This document shows positions 53,686 to 61,426 of a DNA stretch of 64,000 bases, piece by piece. Under the pieces are notes generated by a model, which saw nothing but the letters and a program-made list of their open reading frames with translations, was not told the origin of the DNA and did no database searches. Position numbers and translations under genes: made by a program. Source of the stretch: Pseudomaricurvus sp965656525 (GTDB taxonomy: Bacteria; Pseudomonadota; Gammaproteobacteria; Pseudomonadales; Cellvibrionaceae); assembly GCA_965656525.1 (NCBI GenBank), contig CBFHKY010000004.1:106424-170423 (forward strand). Reading direction: 5' to 3'. Each line of letters opens with the position of its first letter. Position 1 is the first letter of the stretch.

Positions 53686-55470
53686 TTAAAAATTAAAGCT
53701 GTCTACATCCATATCCATTAAGTTGTCAGATCCAGACGAAATACTTAACGCCAACGCCTGAGTTCGAGGCAATATACGAGCAAAATAGTATTTGGCTGTT
53801 TGAATTTTGGCCTGATAAAAGCGACTATCGCCACTACCATCGGCTATAGCTTGCTCTGCTTTTAAGGCGGCCAGCGCCCAGAAGTACGCCAATACAAAAT
53901 AACCAGAATACATTAGGTAGTCTACCGATGCTGCACCCACTTCATCCTGATTTTCAAGAGCTTTCATACCAACGTTCAGTGTTAACTCACCCAATTGTTT
54001 GTTGATTTTCGCAAGTTCATCCACAAAATCTTTGCCCTTGTTGGCTTCACAGAATTTGTGCACTTCTTTAGTGAACGGCTTCATGATCTCGCCCTGACTC
54101 ATCAGCACCTTACGCCCCAACAAATCTAAAGCTTGAATCCCAGTAGTGCCTTCGTAAAGCATTGCAATACGAGCATCACGCACATTCTGCTCCACCCCCC
54201 ATTCAGCGATATAACCGTGACCACCAAAGCATTGAAGGGCTAAGTTAGCGGATTCAAAACCCGTCTCGGTTAAAAAGGCTTTTGCGATGGGGGTAAGGTA
54301 CGATAATTTTTCATCTGCTACTTTTTTCGCGTCGTCATCACCGCTATCAATAATATCCACAAGCTTTGCACAATACCCCATGAACATACGTCCCCCTTCG
54401 GCAAGGGCTTTCTGAGACAGCAACATACGGCGGACATCAGGGTGTGCAATAATCGGGTCTGCGGGGCCATCGGGATTTTTAATGCCGCTTAAGGAGCGCA
54501 TTTGTAAGCGATCACGGGCGTAATCTAAAGACTTCTGGAAACCCAGTTCGGCGTGAGCTACACCTTGCATGGCCGTGCCTAATCGGGCGGTATTCATAAA
54601 GGTAAACATACAGTTTAAACCTCTGTTGGCAGGGCCAATCAAATAACCTGTAGCGCCATCAAAATTCATGACACAAGTCGAGCTGGCTTTGATTCCCATC
54701 TTGTGTTCGATCGAACCACAAGACAATAGGTTACGCTCCCCCAAGCTGCCATCTTCATTGGCTAAAAATTTAGGTACAATGAAGAGTGAGATGCCTTTTG
54801 TACCAGCAGGTGCATCGGGCAGACGAGCCAAGACAATGTGCACGATATTTTCTGACATATCGTGCTCACCTGCTGAGATAAAAATCTTGGTGCCATGCAG
54901 AGCATAAGAACCATCATTGTTTGGTTCAGCCTTGGTTCGAAGCATGCCTAAGTCGGTACCACAATGGGCTTCGGTCAAACACATTGTGCCTGTCCATTCA
55001 CCACTGATCAGGCGAGTCAGGTACTGCTCTTTTTGTGCCGCTGTACCGTGTTCCGCAATGGTATTCATCGCACCGTGAGACAGGCCAGGATACATGCTCC
55101 ACGCCCAATTTGCGGTGCCTTGCATTTCATTGACCACCATTCCCAGTGATGGCGGTAAACCTTGGCCACCGTACTCTGTAGCATGACTCAAAGAGGGCCA
55201 GCCGGCTTCGACAAATTGCTGATAAGCTTCTTTAAAGCCTGAGGGCGTCTTAACTTCACTCTCTTCCCAAGTACAGCCTTCGGCATCACCTGATTGATTT
55301 AAGGGCGCCAGTACATTTTCACAAAACTTGGCACTTTCTTCAAAAATAGCATTTGCCAGTTCGCGGTTAGTGTCTGCAAACTGAGGCAAGCTTTGCCAGT
55401 GCCCTTCATAGTCGAACAGCTCGTATAGGGTGAAGTGGATATCACGAATAGGTGCTTTGTAATCTGTCAT
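53686..55470 (-). CDS. Acyl-CoA dehydrogenase, long form (about 600 aa)
   Basis: A 594-residue FAD enzyme for the first step of beta-oxidation. It has the standard ACAD motifs (MCLTEAHCGTDLGMLRTKA, MGIKASSTCVMNF, QCFGGHGYIAEWGVEQNVRDARIAMLYEGTTGIQALDLLGRK). The N-terminal extension and the extra C-terminal helical domain are those of the ~600-residue group that includes DmdC (3-methylmercaptopropionyl-CoA dehydrogenase) and pseudomonad FadE-like enzymes. Substrate cannot be assigned from sequence alone. The first gene of a probable unit with fadD and the patatin gene. Confidence 0.92.
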   Translation of the reverse strand: MTDYKAPIRDIHFTLYELFDYEGHWQSLPQFADTNRELANAIFEESAKFCENVLAPLNQSGDAEGCTWEESEVKTPSGFKEAYQQFVEAGWPSLSHATEYGGQGLPPSLGMVVNEMQGTANWAWSMYPGLSHGAMNTIAEHGTAAQKEQYLTRLISGEWTGTMCLTEAHCGTDLGMLRTKAEPNNDGSYALHGTKIFISAGEHDMSENIVHIVLARLPDAPAGTKGISLFIVPKFLANEDGSLGERNLLSCGSIEHKMGIKASSTCVMNFDGATGYLIGPANRGLNCMFTFMNTARLGTAMQGVAHAELGFQKSLDYARDRLQMRSLSGIKNPDGPADPIIAHPDVRRMLLSQKALAEGGRMFMGYCAKLVDIIDSGDDDAKKVADEKLSYLTPIAKAFLTETGFESANLALQCFGGHGYIAEWGVEQNVRDARIAMLYEGTTGIQALDLLGRKVLMSQGEIMKPFTKEVHKFCEANKGKDFVDELAKINKQLGELTLNVGMKALENQDEVGAASVDYLMYSGYFVLAYFWALAALKAEQAIADGSGDSRFYQAKIQTAKYYFARILPRTQALALSISSGSDNLMDMDVDSFNF

Positions 55471-55731
55471 CCTGAAACCTCTGCTTAGATGTTATTACCA
55501 GGTAAGTATACTGCGCTACCTCACTGACGGCTGGAGGGCATTTTGACGACCCTTTTACAGTTTTACGCAGCCACCGACACCCAGTATTACCGCGTACTGA
55601 CCATCATTGGGGTACTATCACAACATGAAAAGTATAAGCTCGGCAATCAAACTATAGCTCACAAAAGCATAACTATTTCCTATGGATAAAAATACAAATG
55701 TTAATGTCAGAGCGAGATGATGCAGGGCACG

Positions 55732-55953
55732 TCAAAATTTACGAAACAGTTTTTGAGCCAGCTTAAACAAGGCCACTAGAACGGCGGCCGATACAATCAG
55801 CCCAACACCCAGCAGGACTAGGACCCCCAGTAAGTTTAGAATTTGATCTGGGTCAGCTCCCCACCCCCAGATAGCCAGTGCAATAAATGCCAAGCTGGCC
55901 ACCATAGAAATCAGAAAGGTAGAACGAGAACTGCGACGACTGCGAAACAACAT
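55732..55953 (-). CDS. Small two-helix membrane protein of unknown function (73 aa)
   Basis: A basic N-terminus (LFRSRRSSRS) is followed by two hydrophobic helices (FLISMVASLAFIALAIWGW and ILNLLGVLVLLGVGLIVSAAVLVALF) and a basic C-terminus (KLAQKLFRKF). I chose the ATG at 55953 with AGGAG 11 bases upstream; upstream in-frame ATGs add cysteine-bearing leader. No family recognised. Positive-inside rule puts both ends in the cytoplasm. Confidence 0.6.
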   Translation of the reverse strand: MLFRSRRSSRSTFLISMVASLAFIALAIWGWGADPDQILNLLGVLVLLGVGLIVSAAVLVALFKLAQKLFRKF

Positions 55954-56043
55954 AAAAGATCCGCTCCTCATTAAGTGACATGTACGGATCATTCTATCAG
56001 TGAACATTCTGAATTACTGCAGACCCGCCAAAAGGCGATGACC

Positions 56044-56910
56044 TCACGACGCCAGAGGTTGCAGCGCTAAGTGGCGTTCAATGACTTCGGCTATACCATC
56101 CTGCCAAACGGGGTAAGTCACTAAACTGGCAACAGACTTGACCTCTTCGGGAGCGTTTCCCAGTGCCACCCCCAAACCTGCGCGCTCTAAAAAAATCATA
56201 TCAGAATGAGCATCACCAAATGACATGACTTCTGCAGCTGTAACTTGATGGTGCTCTAACAGTTGATCAAATGCATTGTGCTTGCAGGCTTGCTGACTTA
56301 TGACACTGGCGAAAGTCCAATCTGGTTTAGCCGCCATCTTAGCGTATGCAAAGTGCAGTTCGGAGTGACGAGCTTCTAACGCCAGTAGCTTTTCGTGCTC
56401 GGCCGGTGTTGTGGAGGCAAACAACAGTTTTATAACGGGGAACTGGCCGACTAGGGCCATTAAATTCGTATACGTCGGTATGCTGCGCAAATGCTGACTG
56501 TGCAATACACTCAGCTCAGTTTCGGCACCTACAAAATATTCATTCTGACCATAGATTTCAGTATGTAACTGAAGGGCTTGCGCCTCTGTAACCAAAGTCT
56601 GGATCATACTGTCTTTCAGAGGGTAGCACGCCAGAATCTGGCCATTAGGTTGCTCTATTAAAGCCCCTGTGTAAAACACCCCGACATCCTGCAATTGCAG
56701 CTCACGAATTAAGAACTCTGCCGCAAATTTAGGTCGCCCAGAAGCCACAGCTGTTTTTACCCCTGCAGCTCTCAAGGCCAAGACAGCGTCTTTGACTCTC
56801 GCCGTATAATTGCCATCCAAGCCCAATAAAGTGCCATCAATATCAAAGAAAGCCAGCTTATAACGTTGGGCCAACAAGCTTTGTGCTTCGGGTGAATCTA
56901 GAGTGATCAT
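56044..56910 (-). CDS. HAD-superfamily Cof-like phosphatase
   Basis: A 288-residue HAD hydrolase, Cof type (subfamily IIB). Motif I is FFDIDGTLLG with the nucleophile Asp. Motif II lies in TAVASGRP, motif III (Lys) near VIKLLFAST, and motif IV in SFGDAHSDMIFLERAGLGVALGNAP. A large alpha/beta cap lies between motifs II and III, as in Cof/YbiV enzymes that dephosphorylate sugar phosphates or nucleotide derivatives. Substrate unknown. The ATG at 56910 is preferred over one 51 bases earlier. Confidence 0.87.
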   Translation of the reverse strand: MITLDSPEAQSLLAQRYKLAFFDIDGTLLGLDGNYTARVKDAVLALRAAGVKTAVASGRPKFAAEFLIRELQLQDVGVFYTGALIEQPNGQILACYPLKDSMIQTLVTEAQALQLHTEIYGQNEYFVGAETELSVLHSQHLRSIPTYTNLMALVGQFPVIKLLFASTTPAEHEKLLALEARHSELHFAYAKMAAKPDWTFASVISQQACKHNAFDQLLEHHQVTAAEVMSFGDAHSDMIFLERAGLGVALGNAPEEVKSVASLVTYPVWQDGIAEVIERHLALQPLAS

Positions 56911-56968
56911 TGTATTTTCCACAGTTCTTTTTAATGAACCGTTGAAGATGGTGGTAACCATTTAGAGA

Positions 56969-57394
56969 CTAGAGGCTTAAGCTACCTTCATGGCTCCACT
57001 CACAGCGGACTTGCATGTCGCCAGAGCCCGGCTCATGCCAATTGCTATTGGATTCCCACGTAAAGGTATGCGTACCGGAAAGCTCCGTCTCTAAGTGCAC
57101 CGTTGCGGATACCCAGAACATTTTACTGAGCAGTGTTTCAAATTGCTCGATCCACTGCTCCCATTCGTATTCAACGGCTTGATAAGACGCCCCAAAATGC
57201 ATGACCTCGGTTTGATAATTGCCGTGATCGACCTCCACACGAGGAATAGCGAACATCTCTTGGCACAAAAACGGCCAATCATCCGCATTCGGCAACTCCA
57301 GCATCGCCTGGCGATTTACGTGGCGACGGGTCGTATCCAGATCCGCCAAAAAAGCGTCTTTAATACAGCCGTAGACAATCGATTCCTGATCCAT
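56969..57394 (-). CDS. Unknown soluble protein (141 aa)
   Basis: A Trp- and Glu-rich soluble protein with no signal or membrane segment. I see a helical first half (IVYGCIKDAFLADLDTTRRH) and a likely beta-sheet second half (VSATVHLETELSGTHTFTWESNSNWHEPGSGDMQV). No ribosome site is evident before the ATG. It sits between a HAD phosphatase (59 bases on) and the lipoprotein transglycosylase. The length and composition look coding; no family recognised. Confidence 0.6.
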   Translation of the reverse strand: MDQESIVYGCIKDAFLADLDTTRRHVNRQAMLELPNADDWPFLCQEMFAIPRVEVDHGNYQTEVMHFGASYQAVEYEWEQWIEQFETLLSKMFWVSATVHLETELSGTHTFTWESNSNWHEPGSGDMQVRCEWSHEGSLSL

Positions 57395-57433
57395 GTTTAA
57401 CTTAACTCATTCACGCAGACAGTTTAAATACCC

Positions 57434-58036
57434 TTAAAAAAACCACCAGCCGCTGTTTAAACGTTTCTCGCAGCTTTGCAGCTGGCGCTGATACAATGCG
57501 GCACGAGCCGATACTTTTTTGGCGACCGTCTTTAGCCAAGCTTTTTTATTGTACGTTCCGCGATTATAGCCACCATGCCCTTCGTGGTAGGCCAAATACA
57601 ACCTGTATGGGTCGTTTTTACTGATCTTACAAGATTTATTGCTAATGTGGTTGTACCAGCCCACAAAATCAATGGCATCTTCGAAGTCGTCGCGATCGGC
57701 TCCCCAGCTGCCTGCCTGTTTTTTGTACCAATCCCAAGTCTCATCTTTGGCTTGAGAAAACCCATAAGCGCTGCTTTTTCTTGGCCCAGGGATGACCCAT
57801 AATATTTTACTGCGTGGGGGTTTAGCTTTTGGCTGAAAACGGGATTCTTGGTAGACAAACGACATCAATATGGGGATAGGCACTCCCCAGCGTTTACTGG
57901 CGTCTTTGGCATCGTCGTACCAACCGTCTTTCTCGTCGAAAATATCACAGAGGTTTTCGACGTGTTTCGGTGGTGAGGTCACACAGCCCGATAACAGCAA
58001 CACCCCCATAAAGGCCATAGCCAGTTTAATCTTCAT
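57434..58036 (-). CDS. Lipoprotein lytic transglycosylase-like protein (SLT domain)
   Basis: A 200-residue predicted lipoprotein: the signal peptide ends LLLSGC, with the lipidated Cys at residue 18. The mature part has the SLT pattern: FVYQESRFQPKAKPP with the candidate catalytic Glu, then SSAYGFSQAKDETWDWYKKQAG, VGWYNHIS and LYLAYHEGHGGYNRGTY. The motif order fits family 1 transglycosylases, but the sequence between them is unusual, so activity is inferred. The ATG at 58036 with GGAG ten bases upstream is used. It overlaps the ligA stop by 11 bases, so the two are co-transcribed. Confidence 0.8.
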   Translation of the reverse strand: MKIKLAMAFMGVLLLSGCVTSPPKHVENLCDIFDEKDGWYDDAKDASKRWGVPIPILMSFVYQESRFQPKAKPPRSKILWVIPGPRKSSAYGFSQAKDETWDWYKKQAGSWGADRDDFEDAIDFVGWYNHISNKSCKISKNDPYRLYLAYHEGHGGYNRGTYNKKAWLKTVAKKVSARAALYQRQLQSCEKRLNSGWWFF

Positions 58037-60065
58037 AAACACCGTGCTCCCGCAACAGATCAACCAATTGGGTTTCGGTTTTAGTTTCTATGCCCAGCTC
58101 CTGAGCTTTTACGTATTTAGAGTTGTTCTCAGCACCCCCGCCCACTACCACGCAGTGGGTTTTTGCCGATACGGAACCGGCGACCTTGGCACCTAGTTCT
58201 TGCAATAACTTTTTCGCGTGATCTCGCTTAATCGTATCGAAGGTTCCTGTGACCACATACGTTTGACCTACAAGGGGTTCGTTTTTTTGCTCTACTGACG
58301 TCTCGCTCCAGTGGACTCCTGCTTGCTCCAGTGCTTCGATAGCCTCTAGATTGTGAGGCTGTTGAAAGAACTCAGCCACAAAATGGGCCACCACAGGGCC
58401 GACATCTGGTACTTGTTGCAAGTGATCTTCACTCGCTTGCATCAAAGCAGATAGCGAGCCATAGTGCCGCGCCAGTCCCCGAGCGGTGGCCTCCCCTACC
58501 TCACGGATGCCCAAACTATAAAGAAAACGCTCTAGCGTTGTTGATTTACTCTTTTCCAGCGCCACAATCAAATTCTGTGCCGATTTGGGGCCCATGCGCT
58601 CTAGGCCAGCTATTTGCTCTGTGGTCAGTTTGTACAGATCAGGCACAGAGTGGACCAATCCTTCATCCACAAACTGCTCAACCAGTTTCTCCCCTAAACC
58701 ATCAATATCCAAGGCCTTACGAGAGGCATAGTGTTTGATGGCTTCCTTTCGCTGTGCCCCGCAAATTAGCCCGCCGGTGCAGCGAGCAACCGCCTCACCA
58801 GGTATGGTTTCTACGGGCGAATCGCAGACAGGGCAAGCATCCGGAAAAATAATGTCGCTGGCATTGTCTGGACGCTGATTGCTTACCACTGAGACCACTT
58901 GGGGGATAACATCACCAGCACGGCGGACAATCACGGTATCCCCCACCTTCACGCCTAAACGCTGAATTTCATCACGGTTGTGCAAGGTCGCATTTGATAC
59001 CGTTACACCACCTACAAAAACGGGTTCCAAGCGCGCCACCGGTGTGACTGAACCTGTACGCCCCACTTGAAACTCGACACTGACTAAGCGTGTCATCTCT
59101 TCCTGTGCCGGAAATTTATACGCAATGGCCCAGCGCGGCGCACGAGCGACAAAACCCAAACGTTGCTGTACAGCAAGATCGTTGACCTTAAACACGATAC
59201 CGTCAATGTCGTAAGGCAGTTGATTGCGCTTCTCTGCTAGACGTTGGTAGTAGTCAATGCAACCTTGAATATTATTAGCTACAGCCATTTCGGAGTTAAT
59301 GCGCAGCCCCCACTGATTGAGAGCATACAGCACCTCTGTGTGGGTGTCGGGTAAGCTACCGCCTTCGATTAAACCAACACTGTAGGCGCACATTTCCAGT
59401 GGCCGTGTCGCTGTGATTTTGGCATCCAACTGGCGCAAACTGCCCGCCGCCGCATTACGTGGGTTCACAAAAACCTTTTCACCTTTATCCCGAGCTTGCT
59501 GGTTTAGGCGTTCAAAACCCATTTTGGGCATGTAGATTTCACCTCGAACTTCCAGTACATCAGGAAACCCTTCGCCCATCAGCCGCAGTGGAATGGAAGG
59601 AATCGTGCGAACATTTTGAGTAATGTCTTCACCGGTCGTGCCATCGCCACGAGTCGCGCCGCGCTCCAAGACACCATGGCGGTAAAGCAGACTAACCGCA
59701 ATGCCATCCAGCTTAGGTTCAGCCGCAAACGCTATATCTTCCGTCGTTTTTAAACGCTCTTTCAAGCGGCGTTCAAACGCCATTAAGCTGGCATCATCAA
59801 AGGCATTGTCCAACGACAACATGGGCATTTCATGAGTTACTTGAGAAAACGCACTGAGCGGCGCGTCGCCTACCCGCTGCGAGGGGGAATCGGGCGTGAT
59901 TAAGTTAGGGTTTTGCCGCTCAATGTCTTGCAGTTGCTGCAACAGGCGATCGTATTCCACATCGGGAACTGAGGGATCATCAAGCACGTAGTAACGGTAG
60001 TTATGGTGATTAAGTTGCTGTTTTAGCTCTGCAAGCTGCTCTTGCAGTTCAAAGGTGTTGGCCAT
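58026..60065 (-). CDS. ligA: NAD+-dependent DNA ligase
   Basis: A 679-residue replicative ligase that seals nicks using NAD+. The domain order is: the Ia domain (HHNYRYYVLDDPSVPDVEYDRL); the adenylation domain with the nucleophile Lys118 in AAEPKLDGIAV; the OB fold; the Cys4 zinc finger (CPVCDSPVETIPG, then CTGGLICGAQ); the helix-hairpin-helix array (LGEKLVEQFVDEGLV, GIREVGEATARGLA); and a C-terminal BRCT domain (VGQTYVVTGTFDTI). The ATG at 60065 is preferred to a GTG five codons earlier, as GGTGG lies upstream. A terminator separates it from zipA. Confidence 0.97.
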   Translation of the reverse strand: MANTFELQEQLAELKQQLNHHNYRYYVLDDPSVPDVEYDRLLQQLQDIERQNPNLITPDSPSQRVGDAPLSAFSQVTHEMPMLSLDNAFDDASLMAFERRLKERLKTTEDIAFAAEPKLDGIAVSLLYRHGVLERGATRGDGTTGEDITQNVRTIPSIPLRLMGEGFPDVLEVRGEIYMPKMGFERLNQQARDKGEKVFVNPRNAAAGSLRQLDAKITATRPLEMCAYSVGLIEGGSLPDTHTEVLYALNQWGLRINSEMAVANNIQGCIDYYQRLAEKRNQLPYDIDGIVFKVNDLAVQQRLGFVARAPRWAIAYKFPAQEEMTRLVSVEFQVGRTGSVTPVARLEPVFVGGVTVSNATLHNRDEIQRLGVKVGDTVIVRRAGDVIPQVVSVVSNQRPDNASDIIFPDACPVCDSPVETIPGEAVARCTGGLICGAQRKEAIKHYASRKALDIDGLGEKLVEQFVDEGLVHSVPDLYKLTTEQIAGLERMGPKSAQNLIVALEKSKSTTLERFLYSLGIREVGEATARGLARHYGSLSALMQASEDHLQQVPDVGPVVAHFVAEFFQQPHNLEAIEALEQAGVHWSETSVEQKNEPLVGQTYVVTGTFDTIKRDHAKKLLQELGAKVAGSVSAKTHCVVVGGGAENNSKYVKAQELGIETKTETQLVDLLREHGVYED

Positions 60066-60136
60066 TTGAGGATTGTCCACCGAGTTGATCGGTTATCACT
60101 AACGCGAAACAACAGCCAATACTTTAGCGTTGTTCA

Positions 60137-60170
60137 ATTAAAAAGTTCCACTCAGATGACTGAGTGGAAC
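60137..60170 (-). terminator. Intrinsic terminator after zipA
   Basis: An 11-bp perfect stem GTTCCACTCAG/CTGAGTGGAAC with a 4-base loop. On the minus strand it is followed by TTTTTAATT. It lies 24 bases after the zipA stop and ends the smc-zipA transcript before ligA. Confidence 0.92.
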
Positions 60171-60193
60171 GGGTATGTGCCGACGTCTGGCGA

Positions 60194-61315
60194 TTAGCCG
60201 CGAGATAAGCGCTTGCGTTCAAAGTCACGGATACGCTGGCGACAATGCTCCAACGTCTGCATCGTCATCACGCTGCGATTTTCATCTTTCAATTCGCCCC
60301 CCAAACGCTCTGCGAGAGTGGTGGCTGTTTTTGCCATCAGATTAAACGTATCCAAACTGTTGGCCTCAGTTGGCAGCGACATAAATAGACTGACTCCCGG
60401 TGTTTCAAAAGCATCCATAGCCGACAGTTCAAACGTCCCCGGCACCACCATATTGGCCATACTGAACAGCAAAGGCCCCTCGCCGTCCTCATCCAAATGG
60501 CGGTGAAAAATTTGCCGATCGCCATAACGCATGCCACATTCCAGCAATACTTGCAGCAAGTCACTTCCTTGTAAGCGCCCACCACTAGTAGCCATGACAT
60601 TGATAATGATGACTTCTTCGGTTTGGGTATCTGCAGCTGATGCCGTGCCGTTTTTTGGGCTTACCTTGTGATCAGAGGCTCTAATATCGCTGTCTGATTT
60701 GCTCGCTTTAGGGGCTGCTGCGCTTGTAGCGCTGAGATCGGCCTCTGTCAGTTCATCTGCTGATGCAAGGGTAGGTTCGTCTGCTGGATCGGATTCGATG
60801 GATTCCATTAGCATCGGAACTTCTTCGTCCAAGTTAAATGTTACTTGTTCAGGATCACGCAACGGCTCTTCGACATTAGAAGCAGCCTGATGTTGCCGCG
60901 CCTGACCTATGGTCGGATCTGTATCGGTCTCACGTGGCTCTACAACTCTTGCACCCCCGTTAGGAAGCTCGCTGCCGTAACCTTCAATATCCGATTTGTT
61001 AATGCCCTTGTGCATACTCAATGACATTTTGATGTTTTCTTGTTTGGATCGGCGCATTCTGCGCCAGCCATCCAAAAGCACACCCGCAATCAAGAGCCCA
61101 ATAATCACCGTCAGCCATTCTNNNNNNNNNNNNNNNNNNNNNNNNNNNNNNNNNNNNNNNNNNNNNNNNNNNNNNNNNNNNNNNNNNNNNNNNNNNNNNN
61201 NNNNNNNNNNNNNNNNNNNNNTGGATCGGCGCATTCTGCGCCAGCCATCCAAAAGCACACCCGCAATCAAGAGCCCAATAATCACCGTCAGCCATTCTTG
61301 CATCGTGAATTCCAT
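60194..61315 (-). CDS. zipA: Cell division protein ZipA (spurious assembly gap inside)
   Basis: ZipA links FtsZ to the membrane at the Z-ring. The N-terminus is a transmembrane helix (LTVIIGLLIAGVLLDGWRRMRRS). An acidic, Pro/Ala-rich linker follows, then the C-terminal FtsZ-binding domain (about 135 residues: VIIINVMATSGGRLQGSDLLQVL, FSMANMVVPGTFEL, LAERLGGELKDE). AGGAGG nine bases upstream fixes the ATG at 61315. A run of 100 N (61122-61221) between identical 77-bp copies repeats the transmembrane segment artificially; collapsing it leaves 314 residues and one helix. Neighbours smc and ligA match Pseudomonas. Confidence 0.93.
   Translation of the reverse strand: MEFTMQEWLTVIIGLLIAGVLLDGWRRMRRSXXXXXXXXXXXXXXXXXXXXXXXXXXXXXXXXXXEWLTVIIGLLIAGVLLDGWRRMRRSKQENIKMSLSMHKGINKSDIEGYGSELPNGGARVVEPRETDTDPTIGQARQHQAASNVEEPLRDPEQVTFNLDEEVPMLMESIESDPADEPTLASADELTEADLSATSAAAPKASKSDSDIRASDHKVSPKNGTASAADTQTEEVIIINVMATSGGRLQGSDLLQVLLECGMRYGDRQIFHRHLDEDGEGPLLFSMANMVVPGTFELSAMDAFETPGVSLFMSLPTEANSLDTFNLMAKTATTLAERLGGELKDENRSVMTMQTLEHCRQRIRDFERKRLSRG
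61045..61298. repeat. Assembly artefact: 77-bp direct repeat flanking 100 N
   Basis: Identical 77-base copies at 61045-61121 and 61222-61298 flank exactly 100 N inside zipA. The duplicated segment would give ZipA two membrane helices, which the family never has, so it is a contig-end overlap rather than a repeat. Confidence 0.95.
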
Positions 61316-61426
61316 GTCAGTGCGCCTCCTGAGAGTTTAAAGACTGTTGCAATAGGCAAGACACTTTCATAACCAGCCTGTTAAAAAATTTCCACATGAT
61401 TTCTATATTATCTTTTTGATAGTTCA

